From Verrucomicrobiales bacterium (GTDB lineage Bacteria > Verrucomicrobiota > Verrucomicrobiia > Limisphaerales > J093): a stretch of 64,000 nucleotides of DNA. The notes under the pieces were generated by a model. That model had not been told where the DNA came from. It saw only the letters and a list, made by a program, of their open reading frames with translations, and did not search any database. This document shows positions 26,665-35,072 of this stretch, in pieces (the stretch's first letter is position 1; each line of letters starts with the position of its first letter). Position numbers and translations under genes: made by a program. The stretch lies in NCBI GenBank assembly GCA_015075445.1, contig JABTUJ010000001.1, forward strand, positions 62,001 to 126,000, read 5' to 3'.

Positions 26665-28130
26665 CGTCTCCCGCCCTCTCCGCCGGCGGCGACCCGCCGC
26701 AAACCCAGGCCGCAACTCGCGAAGTCGTTCCGCGCCGCCCTCCCCGTGTCGCGGATCGAGAACACTTCCGCCTGACGCAGCTCCGGCGCGCGCTCGAACT
26801 CATAGCCGCAGTCCGGATCGAGCCCCAGCCGGAGCGAGTAGGCCGTGACAGGAACCAGCGCCTGCAGCCGGGCCCGATACCCCTGCGTCGGGTCGTCCAG
26901 TTCACTCAGCGACAGCTCCCACCAGACGTGCACCGCGCGCGGCGCTGCGGGCGGCGTGGCCGGCCACACGAGCTTGAACGTTCCCGCGCCGACGGGCATG
27001 ACGCGCGCCGGTTGACCGGCAATCTCGGCGCGCAATACCCGCGCCCCGGTGTAGGGCAACGCGAACCCGAGGGATTCCCGCCGGGCCGGCCAGCGTTCGA
27101 AATCGATGCGGGACTGCGCGGCGATCACCCCGTTGGTCCGCAGTTGCCAGAGATCCGCCTGCCGCACCCGCATCGGCGCCTGGGCCAGACGCGCCCCGGC
27201 CGCTCCGATCAGCATCATCGTGACCATCACCCCCAGCAGCAGCATCACGACACCCCCATACGCCACGACCGGGCCCAGGCCGGCCCGGGTGGGTGCTGCC
27301 CCCGGCTCCGCGCTGCCGAACAGCGCCCAGCGCGCGCTCCTCCACACGCCCCACACCCGGTGCGCTCCCGGGGGATCGAGATACCACGCCAGCACGAGCG
27401 CCACGCCCAGAAACGTCCAGGTCGTCAGCGGATGATGCAGCGCCGGCCACCGCGTCACCTGCACCCAAAACGCGGGCGCCGCGAGAGCCGCCGCCGCGTG
27501 GAAGGCCACGCTGGCCCAGTAGCTGCGCGTCTTCAGAAAAACCACGCCACTGAAGAACCCCAGCAGGAACACCTCGGGAAACCGAACGAAGCTGCCCGGC
27601 ACAAGTCCGAACAGGACGGCCGTGGCCACCAGCGCCGTGGGGGGCCGCCAGATGCGGCTGAAGGCCCGCTGCAACACCGAGCGGAAGAGCAGTTCCTCGC
27701 AGAGCGGCGCCAGCACGGCGAGACCCACCCATTCCCACGTCACCCGGAGCGCCGGCGGCGGGGGAACGCCCAACGCCTGCCGGATCATCGCCCCCTTCCC
27801 CACTGCCACCGCCATCACCACCAACCCCAGCAGCACGCTCCACCCCATCCCCGGAAGCGGGGCCCGACCGAACCCGGCCGCGGAAGCGGACACCCGGGCG
27901 CGACGCAACACCCATCCCGCCGGCAGGGCAAAGCACAGCAGTTCGGTCAGCAGCCATCCTCCCAGCCCGAGGCGCAACTGCAGGTAGCCGCCGACGGTCC
28001 ACGTGAGGAGAACGCACCCCACGAATGCCGCGAGGGCCCCCCCGACGAGGCGTCGATCCTCCGACGGGGGTGACTCCGGCGAGGTGCGTCTCCCCTCCTC
28101 ACTGCCTTCCCTTTCGACAGCGCGTTCCAT
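26661..28130 (-). CDS. CPBP-family intramembrane metalloprotease
   Basis: A 489-residue multi-pass membrane protein of the CPBP (CAAX protease and bacteriocin-processing) family. The catalytic block APLCEELLFRSVLQRAF carries the EE-x-x-x-R motif, and the partner motifs are RFPEVFLLGFFSGVVF and WASVAFHAAAAL. After the protease core (about 60-300) comes one more helix (VVAYGGVVMLLLGVMVTMML) and an extramembrane C-terminal domain of about 170 residues. The ATG at 28130 is chosen; the longer frame starts inside a repeat element at 28232 and is not trusted. It leads an operon with a methyltransferase and an exported repeat protein, all coupled by ATGA overlaps. The substrate is unknown. Confidence 0.8.
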   Translation of the reverse strand: MERAVEREGSEEGRRTSPESPPSEDRRLVGGALAAFVGCVLLTWTVGGYLQLRLGLGGWLLTELLCFALPAGWVLRRARVSASAAGFGRAPLPGMGWSVLLGLVVMAVAVGKGAMIRQALGVPPPPALRVTWEWVGLAVLAPLCEELLFRSVLQRAFSRIWRPPTALVATAVLFGLVPGSFVRFPEVFLLGFFSGVVFLKTRSYWASVAFHAAAALAAPAFWVQVTRWPALHHPLTTWTFLGVALVLAWYLDPPGAHRVWGVWRSARWALFGSAEPGAAPTRAGLGPVVAYGGVVMLLLGVMVTMMLIGAAGARLAQAPMRVRQADLWQLRTNGVIAAQSRIDFERWPARRESLGFALPYTGARVLRAEIAGQPARVMPVGAGTFKLVWPATPPAAPRAVHVWWELSLSELDDPTQGYRARLQALVPVTAYSLRLGLDPDCGYEFERAPELRQAEVFSIRDTGRAARNDFASCGLGLRRVAAGGEGGRR

Positions 28131-28209
28131 GGTGAGAAATGCCGTGGCGTGAGCTTCGCCCCGACCGCCGGCCGGGGCAAGCACCGCGCTCACGCCCCGA
28201 TCGTGCAAG

Positions 28210-28297
28210 GCAATGGGGTCAAACATTGACATTTGACAATTGCCGCCGAACGGTGGCAGGCGCCGTGGACTGGTAGAATGTCAAAGGTCAATGTTCT
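28210..28297 (+). repeat. MITE/REP-like element, decayed copy
   Basis: Shares the left arm GCAATGGGGTCAAACATTG and the centre CCGCCGAACGGTGGC with the complete element at 32169. The right arm is only partly kept (TAGAATGTCAAAGGTCAATG, then divergence). It is in the same orientation as the complete copy and overlaps the region upstream of the CPBP gene. Confidence 0.8.
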
Positions 28298-28337
28298 CAA
28301 GGAGACCTTGTTGCCCAACACCGGCGACCGCTCTCCC

Positions 28338-29878
28338 TCACTCCACCAAGAGTCCTCCGTCGCCCAACTTCGCCAGCGCCGCTTCCAGGTCGTCGGCGGT
28401 GGTTGGCCAGCCGCCCGCCCGTTCGGTTGGCTCGCCCGAGGCCAACGTGGTCATGGCATGAAGGAGCTCCTCGCGCGACCGTGTGCCATCCGACAGGGTG
28501 AGCAGGACGCGCGCCGCCGGCGGTTCCAGGTCAAGAGTCTGGTGAAAGGCATTGACCACCCATTGCCCGGCGCCGGCCTGGACGCGCGCCGGTGGGAAGG
28601 CCCGCGGCCGCGACCCGGGGACCTGGACCGTGCGAGGGCAAAAACCATGGCAGAACACCAGGCGCGCCGTGATCGCCTCGAGCAGGAACGCGCAGAGATG
28701 CTCGCGCAGCCGCGGCGCCGGCGCCCCGGTTGGCGCGCCAGCAACGACCGGGGACGTAGGCGCTTCGAGTCCGGCGAAGGCAAGGCGTCGCGGCCAAGCC
28801 CCGGTCAATCGCGCCAGCGCGAGTTTGCCGGGCAAAAGGTCCGTTTCGAGCCGGGGGCCGCCGCTCTTTTCGAAAACCGCCACCGCGCTGGGTTGGCTGA
28901 CTTTGTCCGGAGTCAGGCTGGCGGCCGGCGAGGAGAACCAGCACTGCGCGAGACGGTCGGCCAGAGGTGCGTCCGCGGCCGGTTGGGTGGCGTGGCACAG
29001 AATCGTCTGGCGAAAACGCCGCGCCACGAGGAAATCCATGTACTGCTCGCGCTCGACCCGGTCGGAGGTGAGCGCCGCGAGCAGACCCCGGAGATCTGCG
29101 GGCAGCGCCGGTCGGATAAGATCGGTCAAGTCCGCGTCGGCCAAGTAGCGCAACCCGTGCCGGCGGGCGCGCACCATGAATTCGTGCAGGTAGAACGGAT
29201 CGTTGGTCGCGGCCAGATCGTCGTGGTAAAGTGCCCGTCTTCCTTGTGGCGCGCCACGGCCAGTTCTTCGCGCAGCGCCCGCGCCGACGCGCCTTGTTCC
29301 ACCATGCGTTCCTCGACCAGTTGCGCCAGGGCGCGGGCCTCGGTGATCCGTTCCGCGGCGGCCGCCACCTCGCGCACGTGCCAGCGGAGCATCTCGCGCA
29401 CCGCCCGCCGTGCGTGGCCGCCCGGCAGGGCATTATAGCTCACGACCGCCAGGCCCTTCGGCGCCAGATGGGCGCAGCAGATTCGAAGGATCGCTTCCCG
29501 AACCGGCTCGGGCACCCAGGAGAAGACGCCGTGGCAGAGGATGTAGTCGAACTCGCCCGTCACCGCCGCAGCGTCCGGCAGTTGCACACAGCGCAGCGCG
29601 ACGTTCCGCAGTCCGCACCGCTCCGCGTACTCCCGCCCGCGCCTGATGGCCGTGGAAGAGGCATCGATGCCCTCGCACCGGCTTTCCGGCAGGACCGCCG
29701 CGATCGGGATCAGGTTGCCACCGTCGCCGCAGCCAATTTCCAGAATGCGGCAGCGGTCCAATGGACACGGGTCGAGCCCGTACAGCAGCCCCAGGGCGGC
29801 CAGCCGGTCCGGGTGAATCGGGGATTGCGCCCGGGTCGGGTACGGGACGATCTCGTAAGCGCCAGATTCCGGGGGCAT
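28338..29878 (-). CDS. Methyltransferase with methyltransferase-regulatory domain (one frameshift)
   Basis: A SAM methyltransferase of about 510 residues. The N-terminal half has motif I (CRILEIGCGDGGNLIPIAAV), GIDASSTAIRRGREYAE, and FDYILCHGVFSWVPEPVREA. The second half matches the methyltransferase-regulatory domain (PF10119), with the hallmark HDDLAATNDPFYLHEFMVRA and RHGLRYLADADL. The hallmark itself is split by a frameshift: one G is missing in a GGG run (fwd 29234-29236); adding it restores EDGALYHDDLAATNDP. The end of the protein (ELLHAMTTLASG...DDLEAALAKLGDGGLLVE) is a helical module typical of this family. Target unknown. Probably an intact gene with a consensus error. Confidence 0.78.
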
Positions 29879-29994
29879 CGCGCCGGAGGCTATCCGACCC
29901 GCCGCCGGGAAGCAATGGGCGACGGCCCGAGGAACCCGGTTTCATGCGGTCACCCAGCGGACGAGACGAGGACGATGCGCGTCGCGGGCCTCCC

Positions 29995-30022
29995 TTGACG
30001 AAAGAACGACCAAGCCTATGAT
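29995..30022 (+). promoter_or_regulatory. Sigma-70 promoter of the hcp-like gene (near-leaderless)
   Basis: TTGACG (29995-30000), 16-nt spacer, TATGAT (30017-30022). Both boxes match five of six consensus positions. The predicted start (about 30028-30030) coincides with the ATG at 30029, so the mRNA would have almost no leader. Confidence 0.6.
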
Positions 30023-30028
30023 GCCTTC

Positions 30029-30586
30029 ATGAAAACCAAGCTGAGCGCCCTGCTCCAGCTCACCCCCGCCGCCCTGTTGACTTTGACCGGGGCTGCTTCC
30101 GTGTCGGCGGCGGATGACTATTTTCTCAAGATCGACGGAATTCCGGGCGAATCGCAGGACGCCAAGCATAAGGGGGAGATCGAACTCGGATCGTTCTCCT
30201 GGGCGGTTGCGAACTCGGGGAGCACCGCGGTGGGCGGCGGTGGTGGCGCCGGCAAGGCTTCCTTCCAGGATTTTGCCATCACGGCGCAGATGAGCAAGGC
30301 CTCCCCGAAACTCTTCCTGGCCTGCGCGAGCGGGGAGCATATCAAGAGCGCGTTGCTCACGGTGCGGCGGGCGGGCAAAGAACAGCTGGAGTATTACACG
30401 ATTAAGATGGAGGACGTGCTGGTTTCGCGGGTGGAGAATTCCGCCGCCGACGGCGCCGCACCTGGCGACGCCGTCACGTTCAACTTTTCGAAGATCACCT
30501 GGACCTACAGGTCCCAGAAGGCGGACGGCACCCTGGACACGCCGGTGCCCGCGTATTGGGACCTGAAGCAGAACAAGGGCGGTTGA
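30029..30586 (+). CDS. Exported Hcp-family (type VI tube-like) protein
   Basis: A 185-residue protein with a Sec signal peptide (LTPAALLTLTGAASVSA, cut near residue 27). The mature part begins DDYFLKIDGIPGESQDAKHK, the standard N-terminus of Hcp, and continues with GEIELGSFSWAVAN, a glycine-rich loop, FQDFAITAQMSKASPKLFLA, and the conserved YYTIKMEDVLVSRVE and VTFNFSKITWTYRSQKADG. Hcp normally lacks a signal peptide and is pushed out by a type VI machine. No other type VI gene is in the window, so this exported form probably has another role, perhaps a surface or extracellular ring assembly. It is cotranscribed with a second Hcp-like gene. Confidence 0.85.
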   Translation: MKTKLSALLQLTPAALLTLTGAASVSAADDYFLKIDGIPGESQDAKHKGEIELGSFSWAVANSGSTAVGGGGGAGKASFQDFAITAQMSKASPKLFLACASGEHIKSALLTVRRAGKEQLEYYTIKMEDVLVSRVENSAADGAAPGDAVTFNFSKITWTYRSQKADGTLDTPVPAYWDLKQNKGG

Positions 30587-30587
30587 C

Positions 30588-32087
30588 GTGCGATCCGCCC
30601 CCTGTTTCCGGCAGCGCCCGGTCGGGCGAACCTCCCGGGTGGTTCGCCGTGCGGCGCTGCTGTGGGCGGTGACGGGCTTGCTCGGTTTCGGCGTGGCTTG
30701 GGGCGCGGCTTATCTCCGGCTCGATGACCTCAAGGGCGAAGCCACGGAAGCGGAACACAAAGACTGGATCGAACTCACGAGTTGGGAGCAGGCGGTGTCG
30801 AATCCAAGCACTTCAGGGATTCGAGCTGCGGGACCGCTGGCGAATCTCGCGGCCGACTGGCGCGACCACGTGCGGCTCGCAAGCGTTGGCGCCGCCCGGC
30901 CCGAATTCGGCGGCCTGCAGCTCACCAAGTACCTCGACCGGACGTCGCCGAAGCTGGCCGTGGCATGCGCCCAGGGCCGCCGGTTCAAGGAGGCGCGTCT
31001 CGAGTTGACGCGCCAGAGCTCCGCTTCAGTCCTTTTCGCCCGCATCGATCTCAAGGAGGTCCTGGTGAGCCAATTGGGAGTCGAGGCGCGCGAGGCCGGG
31101 CAAGTGCCGGCGGAGAGCCTCGTCCTGCAGTTCGGGAACGTCACCTTCACCGTGGTGGAACTGAACATGAGCGGCGTGCCGTCGCTGCTGCATGAGGCGC
31201 AATGGGACGTGCATGAGGGGCAGGGCAGTTTTTCGAGCCGTCCTTACTCCGGAGGGGGCGGAACCGATCCGTCGACAGTCATGAACCGCAATCTGCTGGT
31301 CAATCCGGGCGCCGAAGCCAGCGTCGGCGCGGCGGACATGCTGGCCGTGGCGGCGCCCTTCGGCTGGGAAACCAGCGGCGCGTTGACCGCCCTGCGATAC
31401 GATGCCGCCGGCAGCCCGTTCGCCGGCGATCTACCAGGGCCGGAGAACCGGGGGAGCAATCTCTTCGTCGGCGGGCCGGACAGTGCGACCAGCCTGGCGA
31501 GGCAATTGGTGGATGTGGCGGCGGCGGCGCAGATGATTGACGAGCGCCGGTTGAAGGCAGTGCTTGAGGCGTGGCTCGCCGTGGCGGCGGAGGATGACGA
31601 CCGCGCCCAAGTCACGGCGCAGTATTTCCGGTCAGACGGCACGCCCTTGGGCCAGATGGAACTGGGGCCGCTCCCGTCCCAGGCCCGCCACCGCCAGACG
31701 GCGTTGGTTGCCCGGCAGGACCAGAGCGCCGTGCCGCCGGGAACCCGGACCATCGAGGTGACGATCCGCGTCAGTCGGTTCACCGGGACGTACAACGACG
31801 GCGCTGCGGACAACCTCGGCCTGACGCTTCTCGAAGGTTCCGCCGGACCGCCGAAGCTTCCCCTGCGGGTCTGGTTTGCGCCGGGCTCCGGGCCGGGGCT
31901 GGCGCCGAAGATCAAGTGCGCCTGGCCGGCGGGTCTTTCCGCCGTGGTCATCGAACAGTCTGCCAGCCCAGCGGAGGGTTGGACCCCCAGCGAGGCGGAC
32001 GTGCGCGTCGAGGGCGACGAGCGGATGTTTGAGATCCCGGTTGATGGGCTCGTGCCGGCCCGGTTCTGGAGGCTGCGGGCGGAATAG
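30588..32087 (+). CDS. Exported Hcp-like protein with C-terminal extension
   Basis: A 499-residue protein starting at a GTG one base after the upstream stop. A signal peptide (AALLWAVTGLLGFGVAWGAA) is followed by an Hcp-like domain: LRLDDLKGEATEAEHKDWIE, LTSWEQAVSN, LTKYLDRTSPKLAVACAQGR, and DLKEVLVSQLGVEA ... VLQFGNVTFTVVEL. A Gly/Ser linker near 225 joins it to a beta-rich C-terminal region with NRNLLVNPGAEASVGAADML, which resembles the start of a carbohydrate-binding-like jelly-roll, and ends RFWRLRAE. It could form a mixed assembly with the small Hcp protein and present the C-terminal domain. That is inference from the tandem arrangement. Confidence 0.75.
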   Translation: MRSAPCFRQRPVGRTSRVVRRAALLWAVTGLLGFGVAWGAAYLRLDDLKGEATEAEHKDWIELTSWEQAVSNPSTSGIRAAGPLANLAADWRDHVRLASVGAARPEFGGLQLTKYLDRTSPKLAVACAQGRRFKEARLELTRQSSASVLFARIDLKEVLVSQLGVEAREAGQVPAESLVLQFGNVTFTVVELNMSGVPSLLHEAQWDVHEGQGSFSSRPYSGGGGTDPSTVMNRNLLVNPGAEASVGAADMLAVAAPFGWETSGALTALRYDAAGSPFAGDLPGPENRGSNLFVGGPDSATSLARQLVDVAAAAQMIDERRLKAVLEAWLAVAAEDDDRAQVTAQYFRSDGTPLGQMELGPLPSQARHRQTALVARQDQSAVPPGTRTIEVTIRVSRFTGTYNDGAADNLGLTLLEGSAGPPKLPLRVWFAPGSGPGLAPKIKCAWPAGLSAVVIEQSASPAEGWTPSEADVRVEGDERMFEIPVDGLVPARFWRLRAE

Positions 32088-32168
32088 CGCGAAGGGGTCA
32101 GTCCCGGCTACTGTTGAGGCTGTTGACGCCGCCGCCTCGCCCCGGTAAGCCCTTCCCGCAGGACGAAG

Positions 32169-32266
32169 GCAATGGGGTCAAACATTGACATTTGACAATT
32201 CCCGCCGAACGGTGGCGGGCGCTGGGGACTGATAGAATGTCAAATGTCAATGTTTGACCCCATTGC
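32169..32266. repeat. MITE/REP-like element with perfect 29-bp terminal inverted repeats
   Basis: A 98-bp palindromic element. The left arm (32169-32197) begins GCAATGGGGTCAAACATTG and the right arm (32238-32266) is its exact reverse complement, ending TTTGACCCCATTGC. The 40-bp centre holds CCGCCGAACGGTGGCGGG, itself a hairpin. A partly decayed copy in the same orientation lies at 28210. No transposase is in the window, so it would need one in trans, such as a Y1 REP-associated transposase. Confidence 0.88.
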
Positions 32267-32403
32267 GTCCCGCGGCTGCGAAAATCGATGATCGCGAAGT
32301 CCGCGCGGCGAGGACTTTCCCCGACCCATGCGGCCCCGACCTCCCTGGCGCGTCGTCCCAGACGGCGGGCCAGCGGGCGGAGGCGCCTCAGATTTCCAGC
32401 CGG

Positions 32404-32686
32404 TCAGCCATTGGGCTCGAAGTGGGTGATATCCTGGAAGTTGTCGAGGTCGCGGTCGAACGAGGTCACGGGCAGTCTGAACTCGGCCGAAAGGCACGTC
32501 CGATTTCAAAGCCCCGGCCAGCTCCATGACGCTGGGTACGGGTCGGACGACGGCTGAACCGTCCTTGCGAACCTCCCAGGCCAGGCGCTGGCGGGGGGCG
32601 ACGCCCAGGGCTTGGCGGATTTCCTGCGGCACGGTCGTTTGGCCCTTGTCGGTGAGCGTGGTGCTGAACCCGGTCAGTTCGGGCAC
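32404..32686 (-). pseudogene. Remnant of an AbrB-type antitoxin / PIN toxin pair joined by deletion
   Basis: The first part (GTG start at 32686) is a SpoVT/AbrB swapped-hairpin domain: FSTTLTDKGQTTVPQEIRQA, LGVAPRQRLAWEV, MELAGALKSDVPF. Just after SDVPF the sequence changes frame to AEFRLPVTSFDRDLDNFQDI, THFEPNG, stop at 32404, which looks like the last strand and helix of a PIN-domain toxin (LPV-T-x-D-R-D-x-D-x-F). The end of the antitoxin and most of the toxin, including the N-terminal catalytic Asp, are missing. The simplest reading is one deletion that fused both genes. The antitoxin frame itself runs on to 32240 through unrelated sequence. Confidence 0.65.
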
Positions 32687-32762
32687 GGAACGAGCCCTAC
32701 CAGGCAGCCGAACCCCTGCGCGGCTGGGTCAAACGGTGAGATCTGCGCATCGGCCGCCTCGT

Positions 32763-33116
32763 TCACAGGGTGTCCTGCAATTGCCGCGCGATTTCCATTC
32801 GGTCGTGTAGGACTCGAACAATCACCCCATCGGCTTCACGGATAGTGTAGGCAACGAAATGCCGGGGGTTTCTCACAAACTGGCTCTCGACAACAGCACG
32901 CTTGCGGCTATGCCTCAGATGGTAGAGCCGGATGCCTGGCAGCAAAGCGGATAGCTCGTAGGAGTGTTGGAGCTTTGGATTCGCAGCGATCTCAGACAAC
33001 CCGGCTCCGATGAGCTGCCTGTAACGGCGAGCGGCTGCGCGACCGAAGTTCTCGGAGGACCACTGCAGGGCATCCTTGATGTCCTTCCTGGCGGCTGGGA
33101 AATAGCGCAACGCCAT
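32763..33116 (-). CDS. parE: ParE/RelE-family toxin
   Basis: A 117-residue RelE/ParE-fold protein: ALRYFPAARKDIKDALQWSS, FGRAAARRYRQLIGAGLSEI, NPKLQHSYELSALLPGIRLY, and VARNP-like FVRNPRHFVAYTIREADGVI with the usual end VIVRVLHDRMEIARQL. ParE toxins generally poison DNA gyrase and RelE toxins cut ribosome-bound mRNA; this sequence is closer to ParE but the target is not certain. Its ATG follows the antitoxin stop directly, as in other parDE pairs. It lies in a patch of repeats and toxin-antitoxin remnants. Confidence 0.85.
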   Translation of the reverse strand: MALRYFPAARKDIKDALQWSSENFGRAAARRYRQLIGAGLSEIAANPKLQHSYELSALLPGIRLYHLRHSRKRAVVESQFVRNPRHFVAYTIREADGVIVRVLHDRMEIARQLQDTL

Positions 33117-33395
33117 TCATCCGATCTGGTCGCGGAGCTCACTTGACGCCTCAGCGGCGCACTTCTCCAGGAAACTGTCGAGATCACCGACTTCCACCGG
33201 AGAACCCGAATTCAAGCCGGCCTGAATCTCTTGCCGCAACCTGGCGAGGCGCAAGGCTCGCTCTTCCTGTTGCCGCGACATGGCGGAAAGAGCCGCCCGG
33301 TGAACTTCACTGGCGCTCTTAAACGCGCCGGTCTCCACGGCCTGCTTAACGAACCGGTCGAGTTCAGGCGTCAGATTCACGTTCTGCGTCGGCAC
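33117..33395 (-). CDS. parD: ParD-family antitoxin
   Basis: A 92-residue antitoxin: MPTQNVNLTPELDRFVKQAV, ETGAFKSASEVHRAALSAMS, the ribbon-helix-helix of ParD/CopG type, followed by a flexible acidic tail (VEVGDLDSFLEKCAAEASSE) that would wrap the toxin. The start is GTG. It precedes the toxin gene with no gap. ParD and the ParD-ParE complex usually repress their own promoter. Confidence 0.87.
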   Translation of the reverse strand: MPTQNVNLTPELDRFVKQAVETGAFKSASEVHRAALSAMSRQQEERALRLARLRQEIQAGLNSGSPVEVGDLDSFLEKCAAEASSELRDQIG

Positions 33396-33577
33396 GCTCC
33401 CAGAGTACGCAGATTGGCAATTCTTGTCAAACGTCCCTCCGTGCAGCCCACCCCGAGGTGGCCAAGCCTTCTCGTGGAACCGAATCCACTAGCGTTTGCG
33501 GTTCGGGTAGTAGTCGCCAACCTCCGTCGCGACTGGGCAAGGAACCGCTCCCGCACCGAAGATCCGGCGAGATCGAG

Positions 33578-33671
33578 GAGCAAGAGCAAGAGCAGGAGCA
33601 AGAGCAGGAGCAAGAGCAGGAGCACGAGCAAGAGCACGAGCAAGAGCAAGAGCACGAGCAAGAGCAGGAGC
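33578..33671. repeat. Hexamer microsatellite GAGCAR
   Basis: About 15 tandem copies of a six-base unit alternating GAGCAA, GAGCAG and GAGCAC. All frames stay open because the period is a multiple of three, giving Glu-Gln or Ser-Lys/Arg runs on the plus strand. It is not inside a recognisable gene; it lies between parD and mreB. Confidence 0.85.
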
Positions 33672-33737
33672 TGCGCCCTGAGATGTGGGGTAGGCGTCGG
33701 CGGGAGACAAAAAGCCGGCTGCCTCGTCGGCTGATCC

Positions 33738-33809
33738 TCTGTGTCCTCCCGAGCTCTGTGCTGAACCCGGGTCCGGTTTTTCAGCACAGAGCTCGGGAGG
33801 ACACAGAGA
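33738..33809. repeat. Perfect 29-bp inverted repeat hairpin upstream of mreB
   Basis: Left arm 33738-33766 (begins CTCTGTGTCCTCCCGAGCTC) and right arm 33781-33809 (its exact reverse complement, ending GGGAGGACACAGAG) around a 14-nt loop ending GGTTT. It could be a mobile palindromic element or a transcription barrier before the mre operon. Confidence 0.85.
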
Positions 33810-33994
33810 ACAACCGCAGCGGACAGCCCCCCTTTCGGTATCCAGCGTTCCAGGTGCCTCGGCGCAGAATCGCGCCCCGAACGAACGATCCGGAGATTTG
33901 TGTCGCACGGCGGGCGTGCGGGCGTCAGCGGCGGGGAATCTCCATGACCCCGTGGTGAAGCCGTCATGAACTCCGGCCGTGCTAGGCAAGCTTC

Positions 33995-35020
33995 ATGTTC
34001 GAGCAAGTTAAGAGCCTGTTTTCCAACGACATTGGCATCGATCTGGGGACGGCGAACTCCCTCGTTTACGTCAAGGATCGCGGCATTGTGTTGCGGGAAC
34101 CCTCCGTGGTCGCCATCCAGGCGGGGACGAACAACGTGCTGGCGGTGGGCGAGGAGGCGAAGCGGATGCTCGGGCGGACGCCGGGCAGCATTGTGGCCAT
34201 CCGGCCGATGAAGGACGGCGTCATTGCCGACTTCGACGTGACGGGGGCGATGCTGCGCCATTTCATCCAGCGGGTGCATCATCGGAAGCTGATTGCGCCG
34301 CGGGTGGTGGTGGCGGTGCCGTCGGGCATCACCGAGGTCGAGCGGCGGGCGGTGAAGGATTCGGTGACGCACGCCGGGGCGCGGGAGGTGTACCTGATCG
34401 AGCAGCCCATGGCCTCGGCCATCGGGGTCGGGCTCCCGGTGCACGAACCGGCCGGGAACATGATTGTGGACATCGGGGGTGGCACCTGCGAGATGGCGAT
34501 CATTTCGCTGGCGGGCATCGTGTACAGCCGAAGCCTGCGGGTGGGAGGCGACGAATTCGACGAGACCATCGTCGCCCACATGAAGCGCGCACACAACTTG
34601 ATGATTGGCGAACGTACGGCGGAAGAGATCAAGATCCGCAGTGGCTCGGCCTATCCTTTGGAGCAGGAACTGACGATGGACGTGAAGGGCCGGGATCTGA
34701 GCACCGGCCTGCCCAAGACCATCACGATCCGCTCGGAGGAGGTCCGCGAGGCCTTGAAGGAACCCCTCTCCAGCATTCTTGAAGCAGTTCGAATCACCCT
34801 GGAACGATGCCCCCCGGAGCTGGCAGCCGACCTGGTCGACCGCGGGATTGTCCTGGCGGGCGGCGGCGCCCTGCTGCGCGGCATCGACCGCCTGGTGGCC
34901 GAGGAGACCTATCTCCCGGTGCACATTGCGGACGACCCCCTGACCGCGGTGGCGGAGGGGACCGGACGGGTGTTGAGCGAGCTGCAATTCCTGAAGCGGG
35001 TGGCCTCCTCAGCCACGTGA
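33995..35020 (+). CDS. mreB: Rod-shape-determining actin homologue MreB
   Basis: A 341-residue bacterial actin that organises side-wall peptidoglycan synthesis at the inner membrane. The N-terminus [20 protein letters not shown] holds the phosphate-1 loop, with [20 protein letters not shown] typical of MreB. Phosphate-2 is [20 protein letters not shown] and the adenosine motif is [20 protein letters not shown]. The end [15 protein letters not shown] has normal length. It opens a cluster mreB-mreC-mreD-mrdA-rodA on the plus strand. The upstream 600 bp hold repeats and no clear promoter. Confidence 0.97.
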   Translation: MFEQVKSLFSNDIGIDLGTANSLVYVKDRGIVLREPSVVAIQAGTNNVLAVGEEAKRMLGRTPGSIVAIRPMKDGVIADFDVTGAMLRHFIQRVHHRKLIAPRVVVAVPSGITEVERRAVKDSVTHAGAREVYLIEQPMASAIGVGLPVHEPAGNMIVDIGGGTCEMAIISLAGIVYSRSLRVGGDEFDETIVAHMKRAHNLMIGERTAEEIKIRSGSAYPLEQELTMDVKGRDLSTGLPKTITIRSEEVREALKEPLSSILEAVRITLERCPPELAADLVDRGIVLAGGGALLRGIDRLVAEETYLPVHIADDPLTAVAEGTGRVLSELQFLKRVASSAT

Positions 35021-35072
35021 ACCGGCCGCGTGGCCGGCGTGCGTTCGCCCCGTTGGCATGACGGGGTGATGG

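Noticed and set aside
28131..28232. Longer start for the CPBP protease, beginning MSMFDPIALHDRG
   Set aside because: Those codons come from a repeat element (the TCAATGTTTGACCCCATTG side) and not from a conserved N-terminus. The ATG at 28130 is more credible.
30029..32087. Type VI secretion locus
   Set aside because: Only Hcp-like genes are present, both with Sec signal peptides; no TssB, TssC, VgrG or ClpV.
33578..33671. CRISPR array
   Set aside because: The repeats are six-base tandem units with no spacers; no cas gene is present.
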